This document shows positions 45,168 through 53,835 of a stretch of DNA of 64,000 nucleotides, in pieces. Source of the DNA: Clostridium pasteurianum BC1 (GTDB lineage Bacteria; Bacillota; Clostridia; Clostridiales; Clostridiaceae); contig NC_021182.1 in the NCBI RefSeq assembly GCF_000389635.1, forward strand, positions 682,001 to 746,000. The letters are read 5' to 3'. Below the pieces are notes generated by a model. That model saw only the letters and a list, made by a program, of their open reading frames with translations. It searched no databases and was not told where the DNA came from. Position 1 is the stretch's first letter. Each line of letters opens with the position of its first letter. The position numbers and the translations under genes are program-made.

Positions 45168-45446
45168 GTGAAAAGAGTATTAGTAGCATGTGGAAACGGA
45201 ATAGCAACATCAACAGTGGTGGCAACTAAAATCAGAGAGGCCTGTGAAGATGAAGGTTTAAATATAGCAGTAACTCAATGTAAACTTTTAGAGGTAGAGT
45301 CAAAGGTTACAGATTATGATTTGTTAGTGACTACAGGTAAATTTGAGGGTGAAGCTGTAAACGTTCCAGTTATAGGAGCCATGTCATTATTAACAGGCTT
45401 TGGAGAGGAAGAAACAATAGAGGAAATTGTAAACGCACTAAAATAA
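45168..45446 (+). CDS. gatB: PTS galactitol-type IIB component
   Basis: A 92-residue IIB protein with phosphocysteine Cys8 in the loop ACGNGIATST. It transfers phosphate from IIA to the incoming substrate bound by IIC. TAGGGGGA precedes ATG... the start GTG 45168, which I read as the initiator. It lies between IIA and IIC. Confidence 0.9.
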   Translation: MKRVLVACGNGIATSTVVATKIREACEDEGLNIAVTQCKLLEVESKVTDYDLLVTTGKFEGEAVNVPVIGAMSLLTGFGEEETIEEIVNALK

Positions 45447-45475
45447 GATAAATTTATGGATTAGGAGGTCTTATA

Positions 45476-46861
45476 ATGATATTTTTTCAGGCATTTAATA
45501 TACTACTAAAGGCAGGAGCTACTGTCATGCTCCCACTTATTATATTTGCCATAGGACTTGTATTCAGAGTAAAACCTGCAAAGGCATTTAGATCAGGACT
45601 TACAGTAGGTATAGGCTTTGCAGGAATTAATCTAGTAATAGGTCTTCTTTCATCAAATCTTGGACCGGCAGCACAGGCTATGGTAAAAAATATTGGAATA
45701 AGGCTGGATGCATTAGATGTAGGTTGGGGTGCCATAGCAGCAATAACCTGGTCATCACCTATAATTGCTATTTTAATATTTGTTATATTGCTTAGTAATA
45801 TAGTCTTACTCATATTGAAGAAAACCAATACACTAGATGTTGACATATGGAATTATCATCATATGGCTATAGTTGGAATAATGACTTATTTTGTTACAAA
45901 GAATGTTGCCCTAGGAATAGCTGCAACTATATCAATGGCAGTAATTACATTTAAGATGTCAGATTGGACTGAACATTTTGTAAAGGATTACTTTGGGCTG
46001 CCTGGAGTATCTCTTCCAACGGTATCAGCCCTATCATCACTAGTAGTAGCAGTACCTTTAAACATGATTTTGGACAGAATTCCCGGTATTAATAAAATTG
46101 ATTTTGATATAAAGGATGCTAAAAAATATCTTGGTTTCTTTGGTGAGCCAATGATTATGGGACTTATTTTAGGGGGAGTTATAGGAGCTCTTGCAAAATA
46201 TGATATAACTAAAATACTTTCTATAGCTGTTAATATGGCAGCAGTAATGGTACTTATTCCTAAGATGACTTCATTATTTATGGAAGGCTTAATGCCAATT
46301 TCAGAGGCAGCAAAGAAATTTACTAAGACTAAATTTAAGGGAAGAAAATTCCTCATAGGTCTAGATGCAGCAGTAGTAGTTGGAAATGCAGAAGTTATAA
46401 CTACATCTCTTATAGTAATACCACTTACTATAGCTCTAGCAGTAGTTCTGCCAGGTAACAGAGTACTCCCCTTTGCAGATCTAGCAGTTGTTCCCTTTAG
46501 AGTAGCTTTGGTAGTAGCTCTCACTAGGGGTAATCTGATAAAGAATATAATTATAGGTCTTGCGTGTACAGGAGCAATATTACTGGCAGGAACCAAGACA
46601 GCACCAGTACTTACAGAGCTTGCAAAATCCACTGGAATAAATTTATCTATGGCAGGTGGTGCACTTATCTCCTCCTTTGCTGCAACAAGTTTAACTGTAA
46701 GCTTTATAGTATTCGAAGTGTTTACAGGAAATATAATATTTACAGTGCCTATATTTATTGCAGCATTTGCAGCAATATGGTTCTACATTGATGTAGTTTA
46801 TAAGAAAAAACAGGATAAAAAATTAGCAGAAAGTGAAAATAAAAGTCCAGTTTTAGAATAA
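45476..46861 (+). CDS. gatC: PTS galactitol-type IIC permease
   Basis: A 461-residue integral membrane transporter of the GatC/SgcC family with about ten or more hydrophobic helices. Segments such as GFAGINLVIGLLSSNLGPAAQ and GVSLPTVSALSSLVVA are typical. TAGGAGG lies before ATG 45476. In galactitol systems it imports and phosphorylates a polyol. Here the surrounding enzymes point to a sugar acid such as galactonate (inference). Repeat R7 begins 6 bases after its stop. Confidence 0.9.
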   Translation: MIFFQAFNILLKAGATVMLPLIIFAIGLVFRVKPAKAFRSGLTVGIGFAGINLVIGLLSSNLGPAAQAMVKNIGIRLDALDVGWGAIAAITWSSPIIAILIFVILLSNIVLLILKKTNTLDVDIWNYHHMAIVGIMTYFVTKNVALGIAATISMAVITFKMSDWTEHFVKDYFGLPGVSLPTVSALSSLVVAVPLNMILDRIPGINKIDFDIKDAKKYLGFFGEPMIMGLILGGVIGALAKYDITKILSIAVNMAAVMVLIPKMTSLFMEGLMPISEAAKKFTKTKFKGRKFLIGLDAAVVVGNAEVITTSLIVIPLTIALAVVLPGNRVLPFADLAVVPFRVALVVALTRGNLIKNIIIGLACTGAILLAGTKTAPVLTELAKSTGINLSMAGGALISSFAATSLTVSFIVFEVFTGNIIFTVPIFIAAFAAIWFYIDVVYKKKQDKKLAESENKSPVLE

Positions 46862-46867
46862 GCTATT

Positions 46868-46975
46868 TTATCCGATGACTAGTTGCTGTAATATTCCAAT
46901 ATAAAGGCGGAGATAACAGCCACAGGTCCCGGGATAATTCATCTAAACTTAGTGGGAATAAGTAAGATTCATTGA
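46868..46975 (+). repeat. Structured intergenic repeat, copy R7
   Basis: TTATCCGATGACTAG and CCGGGATAATTCAT close it, and GCTGTAATA pairs with GATAACAGC. The second hairpin has lost its right arm, but the tail AAGTAAGATTCATTGA is kept. It lies inside the PTS operon, immediately after gatC and in sense with dgoD. Confidence 0.85.
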
Positions 46976-47055
46976 CTATTAGCCGTTGTAATTGTAAATT
47001 TCTAAAAATATGATAACCGTAGCATATCCATGGATGATTTATTTAAGCTTAATGA
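46974..47055 (+). repeat. Structured intergenic repeat, degenerate copy R8 in tandem with R7
   Basis: GACTATTAGCCGTTGTAATT, then TGATAACCGTAGCATATCC and ATGGATGATTTATTTAA follow the same order as R1-R7 with many changes and no outer TTATCC arm. R7 and R8 overlap by two bases. Confidence 0.6.
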
Positions 47056-47223
47056 TATCAAGGTAGGCAATATTAGATGATGTGCATGGTTAAGCTTGAA
47101 ATAACAATGGCTATTTATAGGTAAATATTTATAAATATGGATTAAAAATGCTTTAACAATATGAGAATTAAATTTTTAAAATAAATAATAGGATTTTAAT
47201 ATGGTTCTGGAGGTATATATTAA

Positions 47224-48369
47224 ATGAAAATAACAGGATTAAAGGTATACAAAATAAAACCAAGATGGATATTTGTAAAGATAAGTACAGATGAAGGTAT
47301 TGAAGGCTGGGGAGAATTGATCTCAGGTACAAAAACTGAAACAGTAGTAGCTGGAGCCAAGGAAATGGGAGAATATCTTATAGGCAGAAATCCTTTTGAA
47401 ATAGAGAGATTGTGGCAGGAATTGTACCGCTCTTTCTTTAGAGGTGGTCCAATTAACATGACAGTAATATCAGGAATAGAAATGGCACTATGGGATATTA
47501 AGGGTAAATACTTTAATATACCTGTATATGAATTCCTGGGAGGAGCAGCAAGAGACAGACTAATGGTATATTCCTGGATAGGAGGGGACAGACCATCAGA
47601 AGTTGTTAAGGAAGCACTGGACAGAAAAAATAGAGGCTTCCAGGCAGTAAAAATGAATGCTACGGAGGAATTACACTATATAGATTCCTTTAAAAAAGTG
47701 CAGTCAGTAGTGGACAGAGTTGCATCTATTAGAGAAGAAGTAGGTTATGATCTCAACATAGGAGTGGACTTTCATGGAAGAGTTCACAAGCCAATGGCAA
47801 AGGTACTGGCAAAAGAATTGGAGCCGTATAAGCTAATGTTCCTTGAAGAGGTTGTACTGCCAGAAAATGAAGAAGCCTTTGCAGAGGTGGCAAAATATAC
47901 ATCTACGCCGCTGGCTACTGGGGAAAGACTGTGTACAAGGTGGCAATTCAAAAATATCTTAAAAAGCGGAGTTATAGATATTATTCAGCCGGATCTTGCA
48001 CTGACAGGGGGTATTCTTGAAGCAAGAAAGATAGCTGCCATGGCAGAATCATTTGATATAGCAGTAGCTCCTCATGCACCTTATGGGCCTATAGCTCTTG
48101 CTGCAACTCTGCAAATGGATGTGTGTACACCAAACGTATTTATACAGGAACAGAGTCTTGGAATACACTATAATAAAGGTTTTGATCTTTTAGATTTCGT
48201 GAAAAATAAAGAAATATTCCAATACAAAGATGGCTATGTAGACATACCTAAGAAACCAGGACTTGGACTAGAAATTGATGAAGAGTTTGTAGAAAAGATT
48301 GCACTGGAGGGTCTGGTATGGACAAATCCTAAGTGGAAAAATTATGATGGAACTATAGCTGAATGGTGA
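47224..48369 (+). CDS. dgoD: D-galactonate dehydratase (mandelate-racemase/enolase superfamily)
   Basis: A 381-residue enolase-superfamily dehydratase very like DgoD, which converts D-galactonate to 2-keto-3-deoxygalactonate. The family start MKITGLKVYKIKPRW is present. The metal Asp182 and catalytic His184 lie in GVDFHGRV, Glu in LEEVVLPEN and TGERL, His in APHAPYGP, and the end is DGTIAEW. TGGAGG precedes ATG 47224. It is downstream of the PTS genes behind repeats R7 and R8. No 2-keto-3-deoxygalactonate kinase is in the operon, so the enzyme may act on a phosphorylated substrate. Confidence 0.93.
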   Translation: MKITGLKVYKIKPRWIFVKISTDEGIEGWGELISGTKTETVVAGAKEMGEYLIGRNPFEIERLWQELYRSFFRGGPINMTVISGIEMALWDIKGKYFNIPVYEFLGGAARDRLMVYSWIGGDRPSEVVKEALDRKNRGFQAVKMNATEELHYIDSFKKVQSVVDRVASIREEVGYDLNIGVDFHGRVHKPMAKVLAKELEPYKLMFLEEVVLPENEEAFAEVAKYTSTPLATGERLCTRWQFKNILKSGVIDIIQPDLALTGGILEARKIAAMAESFDIAVAPHAPYGPIALAATLQMDVCTPNVFIQEQSLGIHYNKGFDLLDFVKNKEIFQYKDGYVDIPKKPGLGLEIDEEFVEKIALEGLVWTNPKWKNYDGTIAEW

Positions 48370-48400
48370 TGGCTTGAGCTGAAAATTCTGTTTCTATGAA

Positions 48401-48452
48401 AAAAAGGTTTAACATTGAGTTTAATTTTATTATCAGTGTTAAATCTTTTTTT
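48401..48452 (+). terminator. Terminator of the PTS-dgoD operon
   Basis: AAAAAGGTTTAACATTGA (48401-48418) pairs with TCAGTGTTAAATCTTTTT (48433-48450) with two weak pairs, and ends in T. Confidence 0.9.
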
Positions 48453-48485
48453 TATAAACAACTAAAAATAAACTATGAAAGAAAA

Positions 48486-48720
48486 CTATTTTAATATATG
48501 TCTGTACCCAGCAGCCTGAGCTTCTTGTTCTGTTCTAAACCATTGACTAACGTGGGTAGTTCTATCGTAGTAGGGATCACCAGGAAGATGATATATTTTA
48601 GTGCCTTTATTGTCTATATGCCCTTTAATTAATGCCTGTTCGTTTGAAGAAGAAGCTTGTCTTGCTGACGCGTTTGAGTTTGCATTATTCTGAGCAGAAG
48701 CTTGTGTATTTGGTGCAGTT
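48486..48720 (-). pseudogene. C-terminal fragment of a sunset-domain protein
   Basis: A minus-strand frame of about 77 codons ends at 48486. It has a Ser/Asn/Ala-rich linker, then LIKGHIDNKGTKIYHLPGDP and YYDRTTHVSQWF, with AQAAGYRH near the end, matching the sunset domain found at the end of secreted nucleases and related proteins. An in-frame stop lies just upstream and there is no start codon, so the 5' part is deleted. Confidence 0.75.
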
Positions 48721-48813
48721 TAATGATGTTAAATGTATGAGACCTAATATAAAAAAATTATTGATTATATTGCTAAAGAAAAGTTTTGGAAAAAATTATA
48801 TACCAATGGAGTG

Positions 48814-49365
48814 CTATAAATAATAATGATTTATGATGACCATTTCAACTATAGAATCAGAATTATTTATGTACCTGTGAGGTTTGGAAGAATCAAATTG
48901 TATAGAATCTCCCTTGTCTAAAATATATTTTTTATCTTCAGTATCTAGTATAAGTTCTCCTTTAGAAATAAGTATATATTCCTCACTTTTTTCCCCATGT
49001 CCTTCAGAATAATAGGAGCTATTTACGTCCAGTGCAGCAGTAAATAGTTCAAAATTTCTTTTATTATTTGTTGAGAAATAATTATAGACTCTATAATTAC
49101 CATTTTCACTAAGTTGTTCTGAAGTATCTTGTTTTTTTACTAAAATTGCATTTGATATATGTTCATCAATAAGATTTGTATAGGGTATTTTTAAACCTTT
49201 TGATATTTTCCATATGGTATTAATTGTAGGATTTGATTCTCCACGTTCAATTTGTCCAAGCATAACTTTACTCACCCCTGAAAGTTCTGAAAGTTTACTT
49301 AGGCTTAGTTTTCTTTCTCCTCTCAATCTTTTCAAGTTCGAAGAAATAATTGAATTTAAATTCAT
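48814..49365 (-). CDS. XRE-family regulator with C-terminal cupin domain
   Basis: A 183-residue regulator. Residues 1-65 form an XRE helix-turn-helix (LRGERKLSLSKLSELSGVSK, then GQIERGESNPT). Residues 110-180 form a small cupin (HGEKSEEYILISKGELIL and SIQFDSSKPHRY). ATG 49365 follows AGAGGTGG; the frame extends further without a better site. It is divergent from azlCD, the standard arrangement for the regulators of this exporter, so it probably represses azlCD in response to an amino acid. Confidence 0.88.
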   Translation of the reverse strand: MNLNSIISSNLKRLRGERKLSLSKLSELSGVSKVMLGQIERGESNPTINTIWKISKGLKIPYTNLIDEHISNAILVKKQDTSEQLSENGNYRVYNYFSTNNKRNFELFTAALDVNSSYYSEGHGEKSEEYILISKGELILDTEDKKYILDKGDSIQFDSSKPHRYINNSDSIVEMVIINHYYL

Positions 49366-49478
49366 TGTGATGCCACCTCTTGACAAATTTAATAAATACT
49401 TATATATAATTATAGTAAGTTATAACGTACAATATATTTATTATATCATACAAATATTAAAATTATAAGAGGTAAATT

Positions 49479-50189
49479 ATGATTAACGAAAAAGAGTGTT
49501 TTTCAGGAAATTCTTTATTTTTTCAAGGTATAAAGGACTGTATTCCAACAATATTCGGGTATTTAAGTATAGGTTTTGCTTGTGGTGTTGTAAGTAAATC
49601 TTGCGGAATGACAATTTTACAGATTGTTGCAATGAGTACTTTTATATATGCAGGCTCCTCACAATTTATAGCTGCAAGTATGATATTATCACTAGTATCT
49701 GCGCCAAGTGTAATATTAACAATATTTTTAGTGAATTTAAGACATCTGCTTATGAGTGTATCAATTGCACCGTATTTTAAGGGGAATTCACTTCTAAAAA
49801 ATTTTATCTCTGGTATTCTTTTGACAGATGAAACATTTGTTTTAGCATCGTCAAAGGGCAGTAGTAAAAATAGAATTAATTACAAATGGATGCTTGGAGT
49901 TAACATAACTGCATATTTAAATTGGATATTTGCTACCTTTCTAGGTGCTTCCTTTGGAAGTTTAATATATAATTATAAAGCATTTGGTTTAGATTTTGCA
50001 CTTCCAGCTATGTTTATAGGACTTTTAATATCCAGTATAAAAGAACAGAGAAATAAAAAAAATTCTATAGTTATTATTTTTTCAACTATTATTATTCTAA
50101 TAGCACTAATTGAGTTTATCTCAGTAAATACAGCAATAATGATAGCTTCAATGGCTGGAGCTATTATAGGGATGGTGACAGATAAATGA
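49479..50189 (+). CDS. azlC: Branched-chain amino acid exporter large subunit AzlC
   Basis: A 236-residue membrane protein of the AzlC/YgaZ family with about five to seven hydrophobic segments. GYLSIGFACGVV near residue 27 and STFIYAGSSQFIA near residue 57 are hallmark motifs. It exports branched-chain amino acids together with AzlD, whose start overlaps its stop by 4 bases. AAGAGG precedes ATG 49479. Confidence 0.92.
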   Translation: MINEKECFSGNSLFFQGIKDCIPTIFGYLSIGFACGVVSKSCGMTILQIVAMSTFIYAGSSQFIAASMILSLVSAPSVILTIFLVNLRHLLMSVSIAPYFKGNSLLKNFISGILLTDETFVLASSKGSSKNRINYKWMLGVNITAYLNWIFATFLGASFGSLIYNYKAFGLDFALPAMFIGLLISSIKEQRNKKNSIVIIFSTIIILIALIEFISVNTAIMIASMAGAIIGMVTDK

Positions 50190-50503
50190 ATACTTATATA
50201 TGGACAATAATTATAGGTGGGGCTATAGTTACAATATTACCCAGAATACTGCCTGTAATGTTTATTTCTAAAATCAATTTAAATGATAGAATATCTAAAT
50301 TTTTTAAATTTATTCCTATAGCTATTTTGTCAACTTTAGTAGTATCAGAACTTTTTATTGTTAATAACAAAGTGGGTATAAATACATATGAAGCAGTAGC
50401 AGTAATTCCTACAGTGATAATAGCGATAAAAAAGAATAATTTACTGCTGACCGTTATAGTAGGAGTAATTTCTCTGGCCTTATTGAGGATGATATTTAAT
50501 TAG
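50186..50503 (+). CDS. azlD: Branched-chain amino acid exporter small subunit AzlD
   Basis: A 105-residue membrane protein with four hydrophobic segments and the LPRILPVMFISK motif near residue 22. Its ATG overlaps the azlC stop (ATGA), which indicates translational coupling. It completes the AzlCD exporter. Confidence 0.92.
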   Translation: MNTYIWTIIIGGAIVTILPRILPVMFISKINLNDRISKFFKFIPIAILSTLVVSELFIVNNKVGINTYEAVAVIPTVIIAIKKNNLLLTVIVGVISLALLRMIFN

Positions 50504-50862
50504 AGGTTGGATGTAAGCTGATCTATATAATGATATTTTTAAAATAAATTATAGGCTATATAGAATAATAATGAAAATAGTTCTTCTTATTTAGTGGGAT
50601 TGCTTGCTGTGGGAAATGCAGTAATACAAGCTTTATCAATAGCAATTGATGCTTATGATAATGATTAGATATAATATGAAACTAATTATGTGTTAATATA
50701 TTGGTAATTAACAGCAATTTAAAGATGATTTATAAACAATGTATGAAGAGCAATTTGGTAATATGTCAAGAACAAAATGAAAAGAAAAAGAAATGATTTT
50801 GAAAAAAATGGGTAACCTTAACAAGCATACGTCAAACTTAGAACGTATGTTCGCAAAACTAT
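50504..50862. other. Gene-poor stretch between azlD and IS110
   Basis: Only a short orphan frame (LVGLLAVGNAVIQALSIAI) near 50592-50668 is seen, probably a remnant. The IS110 right end should fall close to 50850, but its boundary is not clear. Confidence 0.35.
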
Positions 50863-52140
50863 TTATTTATCTACCCTATTTGAAGAGTAGAGTTGATTTT
50901 TAGCCAGCAATCCAAAAATCAAACGAATCAATTTACGAGATGTTAGTGCGAGTGCTCGTTTATGCTGATGTGTAGTTACTTCAGCAAATTTCTTCTGATA
51001 GAATTCTTGATATTCAGGAATATATCTTACGATACTTCCAGCAGCTTCTATCAGATAATAGCGCAAATAACGGTTGCCTGCTTTGTTCATTGGTGTGTTT
51101 TCAGCCTTAAAACCACCAGATTGATTTTCCTTCCATACGATGCCAGCGTATTTAGCAATGGCATTGTTATTAGGGAAAGCATGAACACTACCTAATTCTG
51201 AAAGAATGCCACTAGAGTAAACAGGGCCGAACCCAGGTATTGACATTAAAATTTGGTATTCAACGGGGTTCATTCCCATAACTGCTTTTTCAATAGCCTT
51301 GTTAATAGCTTTAAGTTCTTTCTCAAAAGCCTGAATACAATTAAAAGAGCAGGCAATTGAGGTTGTTAAAGGCTCATACAAACATTTATCAAGGCGGTAT
51401 GAATTACGTGCAGCCTGCTGCAGAATTTCAGCAGTCATCTGTGGATTGGAAATCCGCTTGCGACTTTTTTTATTGACGAAGTCAACAAGATCTTCAATTG
51501 AAGTATTTGCAATATCTTCAGAAGAAAGAAAATCTGTCAATATAGATGACGCAGTAGCACCATATTTATCAGAAAAAGGATGATCATCACCCTGTAACAA
51601 AGCAAATTCACTAAACTTGAGAAATACATTGGATAACATGTAAGTCTTTTCTCTGGTTAAGCATTCAACAATATGAAGCCTGTGTCTTGTAAGTCTTTGC
51701 AGAGCAAGATATTGAGAACCCCGCCAGGGTTCAGTATGAATTCTGCCAACTCTTGCAAAATCAGCAATAACAAAAGAGTCAATGCTGTCATTTTTATCAA
51801 GAGAATTGAAGGAATCTTTGTAGTTAGCAACTTCCTTAGGGTTTAAGCAGTAAACATAAGGCTTGTAAGGCATAAGTCTTTCACTTGAAGATAAAAAATT
51901 GGCAATATGTACTCCGTAAAAGGAAGTAGATTCTAAGCCGATTATTACAGTTTTAAAAGTGTTCTTTTCTAACACTTTAACAAGCATGGATTCTAATTGT
52001 TCTGCACCAAATTGTGTATTAGGAACAGGCTCCATTTTAATCAAGAATTCTTGATCAAAATTAATAGCAGAGACAACATTTTGTCTCGCACCAATATCGA
52101 TACCAACAAATAGAGTTGATAAGTAATCTAATTTCTTCAT
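50863..52140 (-). CDS. IS110-family transposase (DEDD recombinase)
   Basis: A 425-residue IS110 transposase. The N-terminal RuvC-like DEDD domain starts with LFVGIDIGARQNVV, with Asp in DSIDSFVIADFARV. The C-terminal half has the helix-hairpin-helix SIPGFGPVYSSGILSELGS and the conserved KYAGIVWKENQSGGF, with a Ser-based site typical of the Tnp_20 domain. ATG 52140 follows AAGGTGGTG. The frame is complete, so the element may be active. The non-coding segment upstream of it is a candidate bridge RNA. Confidence 0.92.
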   Translation of the reverse strand: MKKLDYLSTLFVGIDIGARQNVVSAINFDQEFLIKMEPVPNTQFGAEQLESMLVKVLEKNTFKTVIIGLESTSFYGVHIANFLSSSERLMPYKPYVYCLNPKEVANYKDSFNSLDKNDSIDSFVIADFARVGRIHTEPWRGSQYLALQRLTRHRLHIVECLTREKTYMLSNVFLKFSEFALLQGDDHPFSDKYGATASSILTDFLSSEDIANTSIEDLVDFVNKKSRKRISNPQMTAEILQQAARNSYRLDKCLYEPLTTSIACSFNCIQAFEKELKAINKAIEKAVMGMNPVEYQILMSIPGFGPVYSSGILSELGSVHAFPNNNAIAKYAGIVWKENQSGGFKAENTPMNKAGNRYLRYYLIEAAGSIVRYIPEYQEFYQKKFAEVTTHQHKRALALTSRKLIRLIFGLLAKNQLYSSNRVDK

Positions 52141-52400
52141 GAAATCACCACCTTTCAAAAATAATGAGGAAATTAGAAAGGAATTATCCTAATCCAAAGT
52201 ACTGACTGCAACCTCGCGTAATTAGCATTTATCCAGACGAAAAACCTTGCTGGTGGCTACGAAAGGATATGCAACATTTGTGTAAGCAGAATATGATACT
52301 TTGGTCAGGCTGCAAGCTTTCTAGGCAATAACAATAAGTTTTGCAGGAGAGATAATGCAGTAACCTTTGCTAAAGTTCCATAAGGACTATTTTAGCATTA
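52141..52400 (-). ncRNA. Candidate IS110 bridge-RNA region
   Basis: The 260 non-coding bases before the IS110 transposase start lie where IS110-group elements encode the bridge RNA that pairs with target and donor DNA. Short inverted segments such as TTGCAGTCAGTACTTTG and GATTAGGATAATTCCTTTC (minus strand) are visible. I cannot define the loops or exact element ends by eye. Confidence 0.5.
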
Positions 52401-52590
52401 GGAAATCCTTTGATAAATAGTAAGTTAAAATGTATAGATTTGAAAGTTAAAGAATCAGCAATATTGAATTGGGAGAATCCCCATTAGAAAAATAGAGATG
52501 CTTTCTTAATCTATACAAAATATAAAAAATAAATAAGTCTATAACAGTTATTTAACTGACTATAAACTTATTATACGAGGAGAGTTCTAT

Positions 52591-53139
52591 ATGAAAAATT
52601 TAGGAACGAAAACCATAGAAACTAAAAGACTTATATTACGGAAGTTTACACTATCAGATGCCGATGATATGTACAAAAATTGGGCAAGCGATGATAAGGT
52701 AACCAAATTTTTAACTTGGCCCACCCACACAGATATAGAAGTAAGTCGTAGAGTAATTGATACATGGATAAAAGACTATTCCAATGATAAAAACTATCAA
52801 TGGTGTATTGAACTCAAAAACACAGGAGAAGCTATTGGTAGTATTGGTGTAGTTGACTGTAAAGAAAATATTGAAGCTGTGGAAATAGGTTATTGCATTG
52901 GTAGTAAATATTGGAATCAAGGTTTCACTTCGGAAGCATTTAAAGCTTTAATACAATTTTTCTTTCAGGAAGTAGGTGTTAATCGTATAGAGTCAAGACA
53001 TGATCCACTTAATCCAAATTCGGGGAAAGTAATGCTGAAATGTGGTTTAAAATACGAGGGAACAAGGATAAAAGCAGATAGAAATAATACGGGAATTTGT
53101 GATGTGGCAATGTACGGAATAATAAACCCGAGAGTATGA
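52591..53139 (+). CDS. GNAT-family N-acetyltransferase (RimJ/RimL type)
   Basis: A 182-residue GNAT protein opening with TIETKRLILRKFTLSDADDM, typical of RimJ/RimL enzymes. The acetyl-CoA loop is EIGYCIGSKYWNQGFTSEA near residue 96. ACGAGGAG precedes ATG 52591. The substrate, either a protein N-terminus or a small amine, is not known. It lies between the IS110 element and a cax fragment. Confidence 0.9.
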   Translation: MKNLGTKTIETKRLILRKFTLSDADDMYKNWASDDKVTKFLTWPTHTDIEVSRRVIDTWIKDYSNDKNYQWCIELKNTGEAIGSIGVVDCKENIEAVEIGYCIGSKYWNQGFTSEAFKALIQFFFQEVGVNRIESRHDPLNPNSGKVMLKCGLKYEGTRIKADRNNTGICDVAMYGIINPRV

Positions 53140-53299
53140 GCGCAATCTTTATTATATTATAATTAAGTGATAAAACTGAAATTGATTTAAATGATGTAGG
53201 TTCAAGGCAGGTATAATGATTACTATCAATCTCATTGCTTTCTACAGTACAATAAGTGGGAAAGCATTTTTCCCATAATATAATGCAATTTAAACCTTG

Positions 53300-53640
53300 T
53301 TACAACAGTGATGTAGTAAAAGTTTCCATAGCCGGTTCAGTACTTGGCAATACTTTGTTAGTACTAGGTGCCAGTATGTTTGCAGGTGGATTAAAATATA
53401 AATCTTAAAAATTCAATAAAAAAGCTATCGGCATATCTACAAGTATGTTATTGCTTGCAGTTATAGGTCTGTGTATTCCAGCAATATTTATAGTAAGTAA
53501 AGTTTCTAGTGATGGAGAATGCAATTGGTTAGAAGGAGTACAATTAATGACTGTATATTTTATAATCGCAATAGCATTCTTTATAATTTAATTTTATATG
53601 CAGCTGTAGTTTTAGTAAGCCTATATCAAAAATAAAGTCT
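53300..53640 (+). pseudogene. Middle fragment of a Ca2+/H+ antiporter (Cax family)
   Basis: The frame encodes [33 protein letters not shown] and then, after an in-frame stop, KFNKKAIGISTSMLLLAVIG. This is the central part of a Cax/ChaA antiporter. At least three stops and the lack of both ends show decay. The part it covers is exactly what is missing from the second fragment at 57890. Confidence 0.8.
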
Positions 53641-53732
53641 AGTAGGCTTGTTCTATTAGACTTAGTTAATGAGTCTGTCAATAATTTTGTGTAAACTGCC
53701 ATAAGAAATTTTAAATTAGATGTTTTTATGAG

Positions 53733-53773
53733 AAACTAGGTTTGGTATTAGAAATATAAAAACCTAGTTTTTT
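53733..53773. terminator. Terminator inside the IS256 end
   Basis: AAACTAGGTTT (53733-53743) pairs with AAACCTAGTTT (53760-53770) and is followed by T on the plus strand. It insulates the transposase from outside transcription. Confidence 0.8.
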
Positions 53774-53835
53774 ATATTTATTATATATTTTTACAGTAAA
53801 GCATTATAGCTATGACTAGAAGATTATAGGTAAAT

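Noticed and set aside
45988-46632. Long minus-strand frame (214 codons) opposite gatC
   Set aside because: It lies wholly antisense to a clear PTS IIC gene, has low-complexity Thr/Ala/Ile composition from reversed codons, and lacks a ribosome site.
48632-48823. 63-codon plus-strand frame between dgoD and the XRE gene
   Set aside because: Its first half is antisense to the sunset-domain fragment and it has no ribosome site. A short real-looking tail (YIAKEKFWKKLYTNGVL) is in another frame and at most a remnant.
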